From Glycocaulis albus (GTDB lineage Bacteria; Pseudomonadota; Alphaproteobacteria; Caulobacterales; Maricaulaceae): a stretch of DNA of 64,000 nt. Under the pieces are notes generated by a model that was not told the DNA's origin, did no database searches, and was given only the letters and a program-made list of their open reading frames with translations. The stretch covers positions 124,001-188,000 of the forward strand of contig NZ_BMFS01000004.1 in the NCBI RefSeq assembly GCF_014639075.1, given 5' to 3'. This document shows positions 14,470-23,985 of the stretch, in pieces (position 1 is the first letter of the stretch; each line of letters starts with the position of its first letter). The position numbers were made by a program, and so were the translations under genes.

Positions 14470-16473
14470 ATGCCGGTGACAATGAAAACAGCGCGGATAT
14501 CCGCCAGCGCACGCATGCTGCATGAGACACTGATCTGCCTTTGCGTGGCGGCCGCATTTCTGGCCGTAATCCCGCTCGGCGCGTTCGCCAATACACCAGG
14601 CACAACCCCCGGCGGCGTCAGCTACACGGCCCCTGAGGACTGGGATGTCCGTTCCGAAGGAGCGCTTACCGTTCTGGCTGCGCCTGCAGATGAACTGCTC
14701 GTGGCGCTGGCCGATGTGGGCGAGGCGGCGAGCGCGTCTGACGCTGTTCTGGCGGCCTGGGCGCTCTTCGACCCGGATGCCGACTACCCGGTGCGCCTTG
14801 AAACAGCAGCCAGCCCCCGGGAAGGGTGGGAGGCACGCGTCGGCATTTCCTATGACATTCCGCCCAATGACCGGCTCGCTGTGCAGGCGCTGGCACTGCG
14901 GCGCGGCGGGTCGTGGACCGTAATGATCGTGCGGGGCTCGCAAGCCGCGCAGGGGCGGCGCTCTGCTGCAGTCTCCCTGATCCAGCAGAGCCTGCGTCCG
15001 GCCGGTTATGAGCGTGAAAGCTTTGCGGGGCGGACCCCCAACGCGCTGACGCCCGAGCGTATCGGGCTGCTGCGCGATTTTGTAGCCGAGGCCATGGATG
15101 CGCTTGACGTTCCAGGTGTTGGTCTGGCGCTGATTGATGGCGGGGAAATTGTCTGGCAGGGCGGTCTTGGCGTACGCCAGCTTGGCGCTGATGATCCGGT
15201 GACGGCAGACACACGCTTCATGATCGCGTCCAATACCAAGGGTATGGTGACCCTTCTGCTGGCAACGCTGGCCGATGAAGGCGCGCTGGAATGGGACCAG
15301 CCTGTCACCGAGGTCTATCCCGAATTCCGGCTGGGCAGCGATGAGACCACAAACGCCACTTTGATGCGCCATCTGGTGTGCGCCTGTACCGGTTTGCCGC
15401 GCAAGGATTTCGGCTTCATCCTGGTGGAGCCGGGTGCTCCGGCCACCGAGACTTTCCGCCAGCTTGCCGAGACCCAGCCGACCAGCGGATTTGGTGAGCT
15501 GTTCCAGTATAATAACCTGCTTGTCTCCGCAGCCGGTTATATCGGCGGCGCGCTTGCCTACCCGGATATGGAACTGGGGGCGGCGTTTGATCTGGCCATG
15601 GAAACGCGAGTCTTCGCACCGGCGGGGATGTATCGTTCCGGTTTTGACTTTGCAGAGGCGATGCAGGGCGACTGGGCGCGCCCGCACGGACGCAATATCG
15701 ACGGCGAGGTTGTCGAGATCAGCAATGCGTTCAACCAATCCATCATCACCCACCGGCCGGCAGGAGGCGCCTGGTCGACGCCAGCCGACATGGCCCGCTA
15801 TGTCCAGCTCGAGCTGTCGGGAGGCCTGACATCCGAAGGCCAGCGCGTGGTGTCCGAAGCCAATCTGATGGAGCGCCGTGTGCGTAACGTGCCGACCGGT
15901 GAGGACAGCTGGTATGGCATGGGTCTGTTCGACGAGATCGCCTGGGGCGTTCCCGTTGTCAGCCATGGCGGTACGCTGCTGGGCTATCGCAGCAATTTCT
16001 ATCTTCTTCCCGAAGCAGGTATCGGTGCGGTCGTCCTGACCAATTCCGATGAAGGCGCGGTCATGCTGCGGCCCTTCCTGCGCCGTCTGATGGAAGTGGT
16101 CTATGACGGCGAACCGCAGGCCATGAATGACATCACGGCGGCAGTTGAGCGGATGGCCCGGCAGAGCGATGCGCGCCGCGCGACGTTGACAGTACCGGGT
16201 GACCCGGCCGTGCTGGATGCCCTCGCAGCGCAATATCACAATGCCGAAACCGGATATATCACCATCCGTGATGTGGACGGGGAGACCTGGCTGCGGGCCG
16301 GTGCGATCGAGGGTCCGGTCGCCACCCGGAACAATGCTGACGGCACGGTGTCGCTCGTCACGGTCGGGGCCGGGGCTATCGGGCTGGAAGCCGTGATCGG
16401 CGAGCAGGACGGCGTGCCGACCCTGACGGTACGCGATAGCCAGCACGAGTATGTCTATCGCGCTCGGCAATAG
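14470..16473 (+). CDS. Secreted serine hydrolase, beta-lactamase/PBP4* family
   Basis: A 667-residue protein with a signal peptide (about 1-41, ending GAFA-NTPG). An N-terminal domain of about 140 residues of unknown type precedes a class C beta-lactamase-like serine hydrolase domain (about 195-540). It has the nucleophile box Ser254-x-x-Lys257 (IASNTKGM), Tyr in QYNN, and HGG (SHGGTLLG), followed by a C-terminal beta domain. Such enzymes are D-aminopeptidases, esterases or beta-lactamase-like hydrolases acting in the periplasm; the substrate is not determined. The start follows GGGAGGGGAG. It is probably monocistronic, with a dyad terminator at 16488 and tandem palindromes upstream. Confidence 0.85.
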   Translation: MPVTMKTARISASARMLHETLICLCVAAAFLAVIPLGAFANTPGTTPGGVSYTAPEDWDVRSEGALTVLAAPADELLVALADVGEAASASDAVLAAWALFDPDADYPVRLETAASPREGWEARVGISYDIPPNDRLAVQALALRRGGSWTVMIVRGSQAAQGRRSAAVSLIQQSLRPAGYERESFAGRTPNALTPERIGLLRDFVAEAMDALDVPGVGLALIDGGEIVWQGGLGVRQLGADDPVTADTRFMIASNTKGMVTLLLATLADEGALEWDQPVTEVYPEFRLGSDETTNATLMRHLVCACTGLPRKDFGFILVEPGAPATETFRQLAETQPTSGFGELFQYNNLLVSAAGYIGGALAYPDMELGAAFDLAMETRVFAPAGMYRSGFDFAEAMQGDWARPHGRNIDGEVVEISNAFNQSIITHRPAGGAWSTPADMARYVQLELSGGLTSEGQRVVSEANLMERRVRNVPTGEDSWYGMGLFDEIAWGVPVVSHGGTLLGYRSNFYLLPEAGIGAVVLTNSDEGAVMLRPFLRRLMEVVYDGEPQAMNDITAAVERMARQSDARRATLTVPGDPAVLDALAAQYHNAETGYITIRDVDGETWLRAGAIEGPVATRNNADGTVSLVTVGAGAIGLEAVIGEQDGVPTLTVRDSQHEYVYRARQ

Positions 16474-16487
16474 ACCTTGAAGCCCGG

Positions 16488-16515
16488 ACCGGCATGGCGG
16501 CCCCGCCATGCCGGT
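16488..16515 (+). terminator. Strong inverted repeat, probable terminator
   Basis: A 13-bp perfect stem, ACCGGCATGGCGG (16488-16500) with its complement at 16503-16515, 15 bp after the hydrolase stop. No long T run follows, so termination may be inefficient. Confidence 0.6.
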
Positions 16516-16586
16516 CTGCCGCGTTCTGTTTCCCCGTCGGCGCGCTATATTGGATGAGCGGGATGTAAGCGTCCCGCGATTGCGCT

Positions 16587-17432
16587 GTGACGGACACCGC
16601 CCTGATGCCCGAGGCTTTTCTTGCCGCTGAGCCTGCCTTGCGTCTGATCGCCTTTGCCGGCGTGCTGGGTTTGATGATGGTGTGGGAGCTGGCTGCACCG
16701 CGCCGCAGACGGGAAATTCCCCGCCTTGTGCGCTGGAGCAATAATCTGGCACTCGTCGCGCTTGATACCGCGATTTTGCGCCTGGCCTTCCCGCTGCTGG
16801 CGGTCGCGTTAGCCGTTTGGGCCGAAGGGGCGGGCTGGGGCCTGTTCAACGTGCTGGATGCGCCATTGTGGCTGTCCCTGCCACTATCCCTCCTGGTGCT
16901 GGATCTGGCGGTCTATGGCCAGCACGTGATGTTCCATAAAGTGCCGGTGCTGTGGCGCTTTCACCGCATGCATCACGCCGATCTGGAGTTCGATGTAACC
17001 ACGGGGCTGCGCTTTCACCCCGGCGAGATCGTGGTGTCCATGATTATCAAGCTGGCGGCAGTGGCGCTGCTCGGCGCGCCTGCGCTTGCCGTGCTGGCGT
17101 TCGAGGTGCTGCTGAACGCCACCTCCATGTTCAACCATTCCAACATCCGCCTGCCACTGAAGCTGGATCGAGTTTTACGCCTGTTCGTGGTGACGCCGGA
17201 CATGCACCGCGTCCATCACTCGGTCCTGCGCCACGAGACTGACAGCAATTATGGTTTCAACCTGCCCTGGTGGGACCGCCTTTTTGGGACTTACCGTGCA
17301 CAGCCCGAATCCGGACATGATGCGATGATCATCGGTATCGGAGAGTTCCGCTCCCGCCGCGATCTCTGGCTGGACCGCATGCTGATGCAGCCGTTTCGGG
17401 GAAAGCCAGGTCAGACATCGGCAGAGCGGTAG
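16587..17432 (+). CDS. Fatty acid hydroxylase / sterol desaturase superfamily membrane protein
   Basis: A 281-residue integral membrane di-iron oxygenase. The histidine clusters are complete: HVMFH (about 110-115), HRMHH, FHPGE, NHSN and HRVHH near residue 210, the pattern of the FA_hydroxylase (PF04116) family. Three to four hydrophobic helices surround them. Members hydroxylate or desaturate lipids, sterols or carotenoids; many alphaproteobacterial members are of unknown substrate. The GTG at 16587 is used; an ATG at 16605 is an alternative. It ends 221 bp before the efflux operon. Confidence 0.9.
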   Translation: MTDTALMPEAFLAAEPALRLIAFAGVLGLMMVWELAAPRRRREIPRLVRWSNNLALVALDTAILRLAFPLLAVALAVWAEGAGWGLFNVLDAPLWLSLPLSLLVLDLAVYGQHVMFHKVPVLWRFHRMHHADLEFDVTTGLRFHPGEIVVSMIIKLAAVALLGAPALAVLAFEVLLNATSMFNHSNIRLPLKLDRVLRLFVVTPDMHRVHHSVLRHETDSNYGFNLPWWDRLFGTYRAQPESGHDAMIIGIGEFRSRRDLWLDRMLMQPFRGKPGQTSAER

Positions 17433-17501
17433 CGACAGCACGCCCGGGCTTCATGCGCCCGGTGCCCGCCGCGAGTGCGCCCGATCCCAGTTGACTCCAC
17501 A

Positions 17502-17566
17502 AACTTTGTAACGCAAAGTTATTTGCATAAATGCCTGAGCTCCAACATTACGAAAATGTATCGTAA
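17502..17566. promoter_or_regulatory. Two 19-bp inverted repeats upstream of efflux operon
   Basis: AACTTTGTAACGCAAAGTT (17502-17520; 7-bp arms, 5-nt centre) and TTACGAAAATGTATCGTAA (17548-17566; 6-bp arms, 7-nt centre). They lie in an AT-richer region 90-150 bp before the membrane-fusion protein gene. Both have operator size, but they are different sequences, so two regulators may act. Confidence 0.5.
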
Positions 17567-17653
17567 AGGGTGCTTTACACGCATTGGCGCAGGGTCTACC
17601 GCTTGTGCGACAAACGCGCATCAGGGCGCAGGGACGGGCAGGGGACAAGCCAG

Positions 17654-18721
17654 ATGAATGATGATCGCCGGGACAAATTGCGGTCCTTGAGCATTGACCG
17701 GGATGATGACGAGCGCCGCGGGGGCGGCGTGTCGCCTGTGGTGCTGTTGAGTGCAATGCTGGTGTCGGCGGCCATTGCCGCTGGCGCGGTCTGGTTCGTC
17801 ATGCAGGGCGATACCGGCAATGCGGCGCCACAGCAGCAGACGCAGACCAGTACCCCGCCTGCCAGTACCGGTCAGGCGTCGACCCAGACCACCGCGACTG
17901 CGTCCGGGACGGCGCCGGCGGCCACCACCACTCCGCGTGTGCCGCGCGCATCGGGGCTTGTGGCCTCCGGCTACGTGACGGCGCGGCGCCAGGCGACGGT
18001 TTCTGCCGAGATCACCGGGCGCATTGCCGAGGTGCTGGTGGAAGAGGGGGCCCAGGTGGAGGCCGGAGAGGTGCTGGCGCGGCTCGATGATACGCGGGCC
18101 AATCTCGACCTTGAACTGATCGACTCCCAGATCGCGGCCGCGGAAGCGCGCGTGCGCTCACTGGAATTTCAGGCGCGCGAGGCGCGCACCGTGACAAACC
18201 GCGCTTCCAGCCTGTTTGAACGCGAGATCGCATCCGAAGCGGCATTGACCGCGGCACAGGCCCAGCAATCCAGCCTGGAGGCGCAGTTGCGCGCCGCGCG
18301 CGCCGAGCTGGACAGTGCCCGCGTGCGCCGGACCAGCCAGGTCGATCTTATCGCCCGTCATGTCGTGCGCGCACCCTTTGCCGGCGTCGTGATCGCGAAG
18401 AATGCGCAAGTTGGCGAGATCCTCTTTCCGGGCTCGGCAGGCGGCGGGTTCACCCGTACCGGTGTCGCAACCCTGGTGGATATGGCATCGCTGGAAATCG
18501 AGGTTGATGTGAATGAGGGCCAGATCCAGCGCGTCACGCCCGGCCAGCGGGTCGAGGCGGTGCTGGATGCCTATCCGGACTGGCGCATTCCCGCCCGTGT
18601 CGAGGCGATCATTCCAACCGCAGACCGCAGCCGCGCCACCATCCAGGTGCGTGTGGCCCTGGACGAGCGCGACGCCCGTGTCCTGCCGGACATGGCTGCC
18701 CGCGTGACCTTTATCGAATGA
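17654..18721 (+). CDS. Periplasmic adaptor (membrane fusion protein) of an ABC efflux system, MacA-like
   Basis: A 355-residue HlyD/MacA-type adaptor. A charged cytoplasmic N-terminus precedes a single transmembrane helix (about 28-50), a Thr/Ala/Pro-rich linker, a biotinyl-lipoyl half (GYVTARRQATVSAEITGRIAEVLVEEG, then APFAGVVIAKNAQVGE) split by a coiled-coil hairpin (about 150-225), then beta-barrel and membrane-proximal domains. It forms the periplasmic part of a tripartite export or lipid/peptide-handling pump with the downstream ABC genes. The long low-complexity linker is unusual. The ATG at 17654 lies 7 nt after GGACAAGC. First gene of a four-gene operon. Confidence 0.9.
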   Translation: MNDDRRDKLRSLSIDRDDDERRGGGVSPVVLLSAMLVSAAIAAGAVWFVMQGDTGNAAPQQQTQTSTPPASTGQASTQTTATASGTAPAATTTPRVPRASGLVASGYVTARRQATVSAEITGRIAEVLVEEGAQVEAGEVLARLDDTRANLDLELIDSQIAAAEARVRSLEFQAREARTVTNRASSLFEREIASEAALTAAQAQQSSLEAQLRAARAELDSARVRRTSQVDLIARHVVRAPFAGVVIAKNAQVGEILFPGSAGGGFTRTGVATLVDMASLEIEVDVNEGQIQRVTPGQRVEAVLDAYPDWRIPARVEAIIPTADRSRATIQVRVALDERDARVLPDMAARVTFIE

Positions 18722-18765
18722 TGACGGCCCAAGGCTGGGGCTGAACTTGAAGGACAGGACAGATC

Positions 18766-19461
18766 ATGACGGACGCATCAGCACTCTACCAACTCAAGGG
18801 CCTTTCCAAGCGTTACACGCGAGGCAAGGAGACCGTGGCCATTTTCGACGGCCTCGACATGACCATTTCCCAGGGCGATTTCATCGCCATCATGGGGCCG
18901 TCAGGATCGGGCAAGACCACGCTGCTGAACCTGCTGGGAGGCATCGACAAGCCCAGCTCCGGCGAGGTGGTGTTTGAAGGCCAGCGCATCGACAATCTAA
19001 GCCAGGGCCGCCTCGCCAAATGGCGCGCCAAGAATGCCGGCTTCATCTTCCAGTTCTACAATTTGATGCCGACGCTGAGCGCTGCCCAGAATGTCGAGCT
19101 GCCGCTGCTGCTGACAAGCCTGTCTGGCAAGGCCCGCAAGGAGCGGGTGAAGACGGCACTGGACATTGTCGGTATGGTGGACCGGGCAGGCCACCGTCCC
19201 GGCCAGCTTTCCGGCGGTCAGCAGCAGCGCGTGGCCATCGCCCGTGCCATCGTGGCCGATCCGAAAGTCCTGCTGGCCGACGAGCCGACAGGCGATCTGG
19301 ACCGCACCACAGCCGATGAAATCCTGCAGACGCTCCAACTGCTCAACAAGGAGCTGGGCAAGACCATCATCATGGTCACCCACGACCCGGAAGCGGCGAG
19401 CTATGCCGCGCGCGAGCTGCACCTGAACAAGGGCCGCTTCGAGGAGAAGGGGAAAGCCTGA
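18766..19461 (+). CDS. ABC transporter ATP-binding protein, LolD/MacB type
   Basis: A 231-residue ATPase. Walker A GPSGSGKT is at about 44-51, the Q-loop in [10 protein letters not shown], the signature LSGGQQQR, Walker [13 protein letters not shown] and the H-loop VTHD. This LolD/MacB-type family powers FtsX-fold permeases that act as mechanotransmission pumps. It is 44 bp after the adaptor gene; its stop overlaps the next start by one base, so it is coupled to the first permease. Confidence 0.95.
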   Translation: MTDASALYQLKGLSKRYTRGKETVAIFDGLDMTISQGDFIAIMGPSGSGKTTLLNLLGGIDKPSSGEVVFEGQRIDNLSQGRLAKWRAKNAGFIFQFYNLMPTLSAAQNVELPLLLTSLSGKARKERVKTALDIVGMVDRAGHRPGQLSGGQQQRVAIARAIVADPKVLLADEPTGDLDRTTADEILQTLQLLNKELGKTIIMVTHDPEAASYAARELHLNKGRFEEKGKA

Positions 19462-20621
19462 TGAATGACGCAACCCTCATCCGCAAGAACCTGTTCCGCA
19501 AGCGTTTGCGGGCCATTCTGCTGATGGTCTCCATCCTCGTGGCCTTCCTGATCTTTGGCGTGCTGGGGGCGTTGCAGAACGCCTTCACTGCCGGCACAGG
19601 CACGGCCGCGCAGGAACGGCTGGTGACTGTCAACCGTATCAATTTCACCGTGGCGCTTCCCTATGCCTACTGGGGCCGCATCCAGCAGGTTGAGGGCGTG
19701 CGCAATGCCGCGCCAGCCAGCTGGTTCGGCGGCTATTACCAGGAGCCGCAGAACTTCGTGCAGAGCTTCGCGGTGGATCCGGAAACCTATCTGGAAGCCT
19801 ATCCCAACGAGATCGTCCTGCCGCCGGAGGAGCGTGCTGCCTGGCTGGAAGGCCGCACCTGCGCGATCGTCGGCCGCGCACTGGCGACGCAGTATGGCTG
19901 GTCCACCGGTGACCGCATCCCGCTGATGTCCAATATCTGGCAGAACACCGATGGATCGCAGGCTTGGGAGCTGGATATTTGCGGCGTGTTTGATGACACC
20001 GAAGGCACCTATCCGACCAACTACCTCATGCTCCATTACGAGTACTTCAATGAGAGCCTCGCTTTTGGACGCGACAGCTTCCACTGGATCACGATCAACA
20101 CGACCGACCCGGCACTGAACGATCAGGTCAGCCAGGAAATCGACGCGCTGTTTGCCAATTCGTCGGCGGAGACTTCCACCACGACCGAGGCGGCCTTCAA
20201 CGAGGCCTTCATGGAGCAGTTTGGCAATATCGGCCTCATCCTGACCTGGGTGATCGGGGCAGCGTTCGCGACCATTTTGATGATTGTCGGCACCACGATG
20301 GTGATGGCGGTCAACGAACGCACGCGCGAGATTGCCGTGCTCAAAACGCTGGGTTTCACCGCGCCGCGCATCTTCCGCATGGTGCTGTGGGAGTCGCTGC
20401 TCTTGAGCTTCCTTGGCGGGCTTATCGGGCTGGGCCTTGCATCTCTGGCTGCAGCTGCCGCCAGCGGAGCTCTCGCCGGCTTCCTGCCTAGCTTCGGCCT
20501 GTCGCTCACCAATGTAGTGACCGCGCTGGTTCTGATGGCCGCGCTCGGCATCGTAACCGGGCTACTGCCCGCATATAACGCCATGCAGGTGCGCATCTCC
20601 GAAGCGCTCGGCAAGATCTAG
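19461..20621 (+). CDS. FtsX/MacB-fold ABC permease 1
   Basis: A 386-residue permease with an N-terminal helix (KRLRAILLMVSILVAFLIFGVLGAL), a large periplasmic domain (about 45-265) and three C-terminal helices with the FtsX signature (VMAVNERTREIAVLKTLGF). The topology is four-helix MacB/FtsX-like. It pairs with the second permease rather than homodimerising, as two distinct permeases are encoded side by side. The ATG overlaps the ATPase stop. Confidence 0.92.
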   Translation: MNDATLIRKNLFRKRLRAILLMVSILVAFLIFGVLGALQNAFTAGTGTAAQERLVTVNRINFTVALPYAYWGRIQQVEGVRNAAPASWFGGYYQEPQNFVQSFAVDPETYLEAYPNEIVLPPEERAAWLEGRTCAIVGRALATQYGWSTGDRIPLMSNIWQNTDGSQAWELDICGVFDDTEGTYPTNYLMLHYEYFNESLAFGRDSFHWITINTTDPALNDQVSQEIDALFANSSAETSTTTEAAFNEAFMEQFGNIGLILTWVIGAAFATILMIVGTTMVMAVNERTREIAVLKTLGFTAPRIFRMVLWESLLLSFLGGLIGLGLASLAAAAASGALAGFLPSFGLSLTNVVTALVLMAALGIVTGLLPAYNAMQVRISEALGKI

Positions 20622-20632
20622 GAGAGACTTCC

Positions 20633-21811
20633 ATGCTCAAACAGACAACAGCCGTCACGCTTCTCAATCTGCGCTCCATCCCCCAGCGCTGGGGAATGTC
20701 GCTGGCGACCGTGCTCTCCATCGCTCTGGTGGTCGGGGTGCTGCTGGGCTTCATGGCCATGGCCAGCGGGTTCCGCGCTACCGTCGATGGCGCTGGCTCG
20801 GATGACGTGGCCATCATGCTGCGCGGCGGTGCGATGGCGGAGATGAACTCCAATGTCAGCCGCGATGATGTGCGCCTTGTGGAAATTGCGCCCGGCATTG
20901 CCATGGGAGACGATGGAGAGCCGCTGATATCATCGGAGCTCTACGTCGTCGCCGACGGTATCAAGCGTACCACCCAGACCCGGGCCAATCTTGCCTTGCG
21001 CGGCCTTGGCCGCCACGGCCCGGCCCTGCGCCCGCAATTCGACATGCTTGAAGGGCGCATGTTCGAGCCCGGCACGGCCGAACTCGTCGTGGGCGAGAGC
21101 GTCTTGCGCGAGTTTGACGGGTTCGAGCTGGGCCAGAGCATTCGTCTCGGCAGCAATGAATGGACAGTGGTCGGCGTGTTCTCCACAGGCGGTTCGGTCT
21201 TCGATTCCGAAATCTGGGCTGATCTGGGTGTGATCCAGAACCTCTATGACCGGGGCTCCAGCGTACAGACCATCCGCGCGCGCCTGACATCGCCCGAAGC
21301 GATTGAGGCACTCAGCGAGTACGTGGAGAACGAGCCGCGCCTCAATCTGGAAGTGCTCTCTGAGCGGGCCTATTTCGCCCGGTCCGCCGGTGGCACGACC
21401 AATCTCATCATGTTCCTGGGTTGGCCGCTGGCCTTTGCCATGGCCATCGGCGCGCTCGCAGGCGCCTGGAACGCTATGTACGCCTCGGTTGATGCCCGCA
21501 CGCGCGAACTGGCAACCCTGCGGGCCATTGGCTTTGGCGGCTTTCCGGCCTTCTTTGCCGCGATCACCGAGGCATTGGTGCTCGCCTTTGCCGGTGGGCT
21601 GGTCGGAGCGGTCGCGACATACCTCCTGTTTGATGGCGTCAGTGCGTCCACGCTCGGTTCGGGCTTCACACAGGTCGTGTTTGCCTTCGCTGTGACGCCA
21701 GATGCCGTTGTGCAGGGCGTGATACTCGCCCTGATCGTGGGCTTTCTGGGCGGGTTCATTCCGGCCATCCGGGCTGCGCGCATCCCCTTGCTCGCCGTGC
21801 ACAATGACTGA
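20633..21811 (+). CDS. FtsX/MacB-fold ABC permease 2
   Basis: A 392-residue paralogue of the preceding permease: N-terminal helix (RWGMSLATVLSIALVVGVLLGFM), periplasmic domain, then three helices with the signature YASVDARTRELATLRAIGFGG. It probably forms a heterodimer with permease 1 and works with the ATPase and adaptor. The start follows AGGAGAG, 11 bp after the previous stop. A 12-bp hairpin follows the gene. Confidence 0.92.
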   Translation: MLKQTTAVTLLNLRSIPQRWGMSLATVLSIALVVGVLLGFMAMASGFRATVDGAGSDDVAIMLRGGAMAEMNSNVSRDDVRLVEIAPGIAMGDDGEPLISSELYVVADGIKRTTQTRANLALRGLGRHGPALRPQFDMLEGRMFEPGTAELVVGESVLREFDGFELGQSIRLGSNEWTVVGVFSTGGSVFDSEIWADLGVIQNLYDRGSSVQTIRARLTSPEAIEALSEYVENEPRLNLEVLSERAYFARSAGGTTNLIMFLGWPLAFAMAIGALAGAWNAMYASVDARTRELATLRAIGFGGFPAFFAAITEALVLAFAGGLVGAVATYLLFDGVSASTLGSGFTQVVFAFAVTPDAVVQGVILALIVGFLGGFIPAIRAARIPLLAVHND

Positions 21812-21816
21812 CAACT

Positions 21817-21855
21817 GCCCTGCCAGCCGGCGCACACCGCGCGGGCTGGCAGGGC
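21817..21855 (+). terminator. Hairpin after efflux operon
   Basis: A 12-bp stem GCCCTGCCAGCC (21817-21828) with GGCTGGCAGGGC (21844-21855), 15-nt loop, 6 bp after the permease stop. No T run; a probable transcript-end or stabilising hairpin. Confidence 0.55.
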
Positions 21856-21952
21856 GCACCGTTGCCGGGCGTCAAATCCAGCTGTGCGCTTGACCTTCCC
21901 GGTGAGGCCATAACCAATGGCACCCGGACGAAGTCAGTAAAGGGGATTACCG

Positions 21953-23356
21953 ATGACCGGACAGGAAGGCGCGGCGAAGCGCCCGTGGCTGCGCATACCG
22001 CACACACTGGTGCTGATGGTCATCATGATGGCGATTGCGCTGGTGCTGACCTGGATACTGCCTGCGGGCAGTTTCGAGATGCAGCCCAACGAGGCCGGCC
22101 GGATGATGGTGGTTCCGGGCACGTATGAGCAGGTGGAGGATGCGCAAACGCTGGCGCCCTGGCACCTGCTCAGCGTCGTGCCCCGCGCGATGGCATCTGC
22201 GTCGGACGTCATCTTCTTTGTCTTCCTGATTGGCGGTGTGCTGGGCGTGGTGCGGCTCACCGGCGCCATCGATGCCGCAATTGGCGGCATGCTGCAGCAT
22301 TTCCGTGACCGGCTCGCCCTTCTGGTCTTTGCCGCCATGTTCGTCTTCGGGACGTTCTCTGCCACCTTCGGCATGGCCGCCGAATACATTGCCTTTGTCG
22401 GCATACTCGTGGCGCTGTGCGCGGCGTTGCGGCTCGATTCCATGACCGCTGTTGGCATGATGGTCGTGGGCTATGGTGTCGGCTATGGCATCTCGTTCAT
22501 GAACCCGTTCACGGTGATGGTCGCACAGGACATTGCCGAGCTTCAGCCGCTCTCTGGCTGGTGGTACCGGCTGGCCATCGCGGTGCCGATCTTCGCCATC
22601 GGCTTCCACCACGTCTACAGTTACGCCAGAAAAGTGCAGGCTGACCCGTCAAAGAGCCTGATGGCGGGCGTGACGGGCACTGTGGCTCCCCCGCCCCAGG
22701 ATTATCCGCCCATGACATGGCAGCGCCGCCTTGTCCTGCTTTCGCTCGGTGCCACGATTGTCGGCCTCGTCCTCGGCGTGATGCTTCAGGGCTGGTGGCT
22801 GACCGAGCTGGCCGCCATCTTCCTGGCCCTTGCGGTGGCCGCGATCATTTTCGGCCGTTTGCGGCTGGATGACGCGGCCGAAAGTTTCATCAACGGGGCT
22901 GCACAGCTCACGGCGACGGCCCTGCTGGTCGGCTTTGCCCGGTCCATCTCGCTCATTCTGGAAGACGGTCTGGTGCTGCACACCATCGTCAACGCGCTGG
23001 CAACGCCGCTGGAGCAGGTTCGTGCGGAGTTTTCCGCCGTCGGCATGTTCCTGCTGCAAAGCCTTCTGAACCTGTTCGTGCCCTCAGGGAGTGGCCAGGC
23101 GTTTGCCACCATGCCTATCATGGCGCCGATTGGCGATCTGGTCGGGGTCAGCCGTCAGGTCACGGTACTGGCCTTCCAGTTCGGCGACGGCTTTTCCAAC
23201 ATGATCGTGCCGACCAATGCGGTGCTAATGGGCATACTGGGCCTTGCCGGCATTCCCTATGACCGCTGGCTGCGCTTCGTGTTTCCGTTGATGATCAAGC
23301 TGACCATCGCCGGGGCCCTGGCCCTGATGATCGCGGTCTGGATCGGCTATACCTGA
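21953..23356 (+). CDS. YfcC/DcuC-family membrane carrier
   Basis: A 467-residue inner-membrane protein of the C4-dicarboxylate anaerobic carrier/YfcC family (PF03606). About 11-12 helices are visible, starting [27 protein letters not shown], with family motifs [33 protein letters not shown] and [19 protein letters not shown]. Members are thought to import or exchange dicarboxylates, amino acids or peptides; the substrate is not defined. The ATG follows AAAGGGGATT. It precedes a small exported protein. Confidence 0.88.
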   Translation: MTGQEGAAKRPWLRIPHTLVLMVIMMAIALVLTWILPAGSFEMQPNEAGRMMVVPGTYEQVEDAQTLAPWHLLSVVPRAMASASDVIFFVFLIGGVLGVVRLTGAIDAAIGGMLQHFRDRLALLVFAAMFVFGTFSATFGMAAEYIAFVGILVALCAALRLDSMTAVGMMVVGYGVGYGISFMNPFTVMVAQDIAELQPLSGWWYRLAIAVPIFAIGFHHVYSYARKVQADPSKSLMAGVTGTVAPPPQDYPPMTWQRRLVLLSLGATIVGLVLGVMLQGWWLTELAAIFLALAVAAIIFGRLRLDDAAESFINGAAQLTATALLVGFARSISLILEDGLVLHTIVNALATPLEQVRAEFSAVGMFLLQSLLNLFVPSGSGQAFATMPIMAPIGDLVGVSRQVTVLAFQFGDGFSNMIVPTNAVLMGILGLAGIPYDRWLRFVFPLMIKLTIAGALALMIAVWIGYT

Positions 23357-23411
23357 TCCGTCCTTTGAGTTTCTGTGGGGGCGCCCTGTCACTGATTGAG
23401 GAATAATTCTG

Positions 23412-23981
23412 ATGAAAATCCTGATTGCCGCCAGCGCTGCTGCGCTGATGTCTGTCTCGTCGCTGGCGTTCGCGCAGGAGATGCGCCTGCCGCAGAGCGA
23501 TTACGAGATGACAGTGCGTATCCATGACCACTCAAGTGGCCACGAGCAGGAAATGGAAATGCGCCATCGCGGCGGCGATTTCCGCATGGAAGGCGAGTTT
23601 CAGGGGCAAAGCGCGATTGTCCTGATCAACGTGGCCGAGCGCATGAGCACCATTCTGGTCGACATGCAGGGCACGCGCATGGCGCTTGAAATGCCGATGG
23701 GCGACGAGGTGTCGCTACCTCTGGCCGATGAGCGCTTTGGCGATGTGATCGGAACCGACACCGTGGCGGGCGAAACCTGCACCGTCTACCGCATCGAGGA
23801 CGAAGATATTCCCGGCGGCGAGGCGCATGGCTGCATGACGGATGACAATATCGTGCTGCGTGTGGACATTCCCGATCGCGGAACGGCCTTCGAGGCCACG
23901 GATTTTTCGCGCGCGTCACAGGATGCCAGCCTGTTTAGCGTGCCTGAGGGCTACCAGCGCATGCAGATGCCGGGGCGCTAG
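23412..23981 (+). CDS. Exported DUF4412-like protein
   Basis: A 189-residue protein with a clear signal peptide (MKILIAASAAALMSVSSLAFA, cleaving before QEM). The mature domain alternates short strands (YEMTVRIHDH, EMEMRHRGGDFRMEG, TILVDMQGTRMALEMP, TYRIED) in the manner of DUF4412/LolA-like beta-sheet proteins, with a single Cys pair (ETCTVY, HGCMTD). It is periplasmic and probably binds a lipid or small ligand by fold analogy. The function is unknown. It converges on the haem-protein gene with a 4-bp gap. Confidence 0.65.
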   Translation: MKILIAASAAALMSVSSLAFAQEMRLPQSDYEMTVRIHDHSSGHEQEMEMRHRGGDFRMEGEFQGQSAIVLINVAERMSTILVDMQGTRMALEMPMGDEVSLPLADERFGDVIGTDTVAGETCTVYRIEDEDIPGGEAHGCMTDDNIVLRVDIPDRGTAFEATDFSRASQDASLFSVPEGYQRMQMPGR

Positions 23982-23985
23982 CGTC

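Noticed and set aside
13849-16752. A 967-codon open frame on the minus strand across the serine hydrolase region
   Set aside because: Only its last ~111 codons (integrase fragment) show real protein features. The remainder is antisense to the well-supported plus-strand hydrolase with signal peptide and catalytic motifs, and is open because of high GC.
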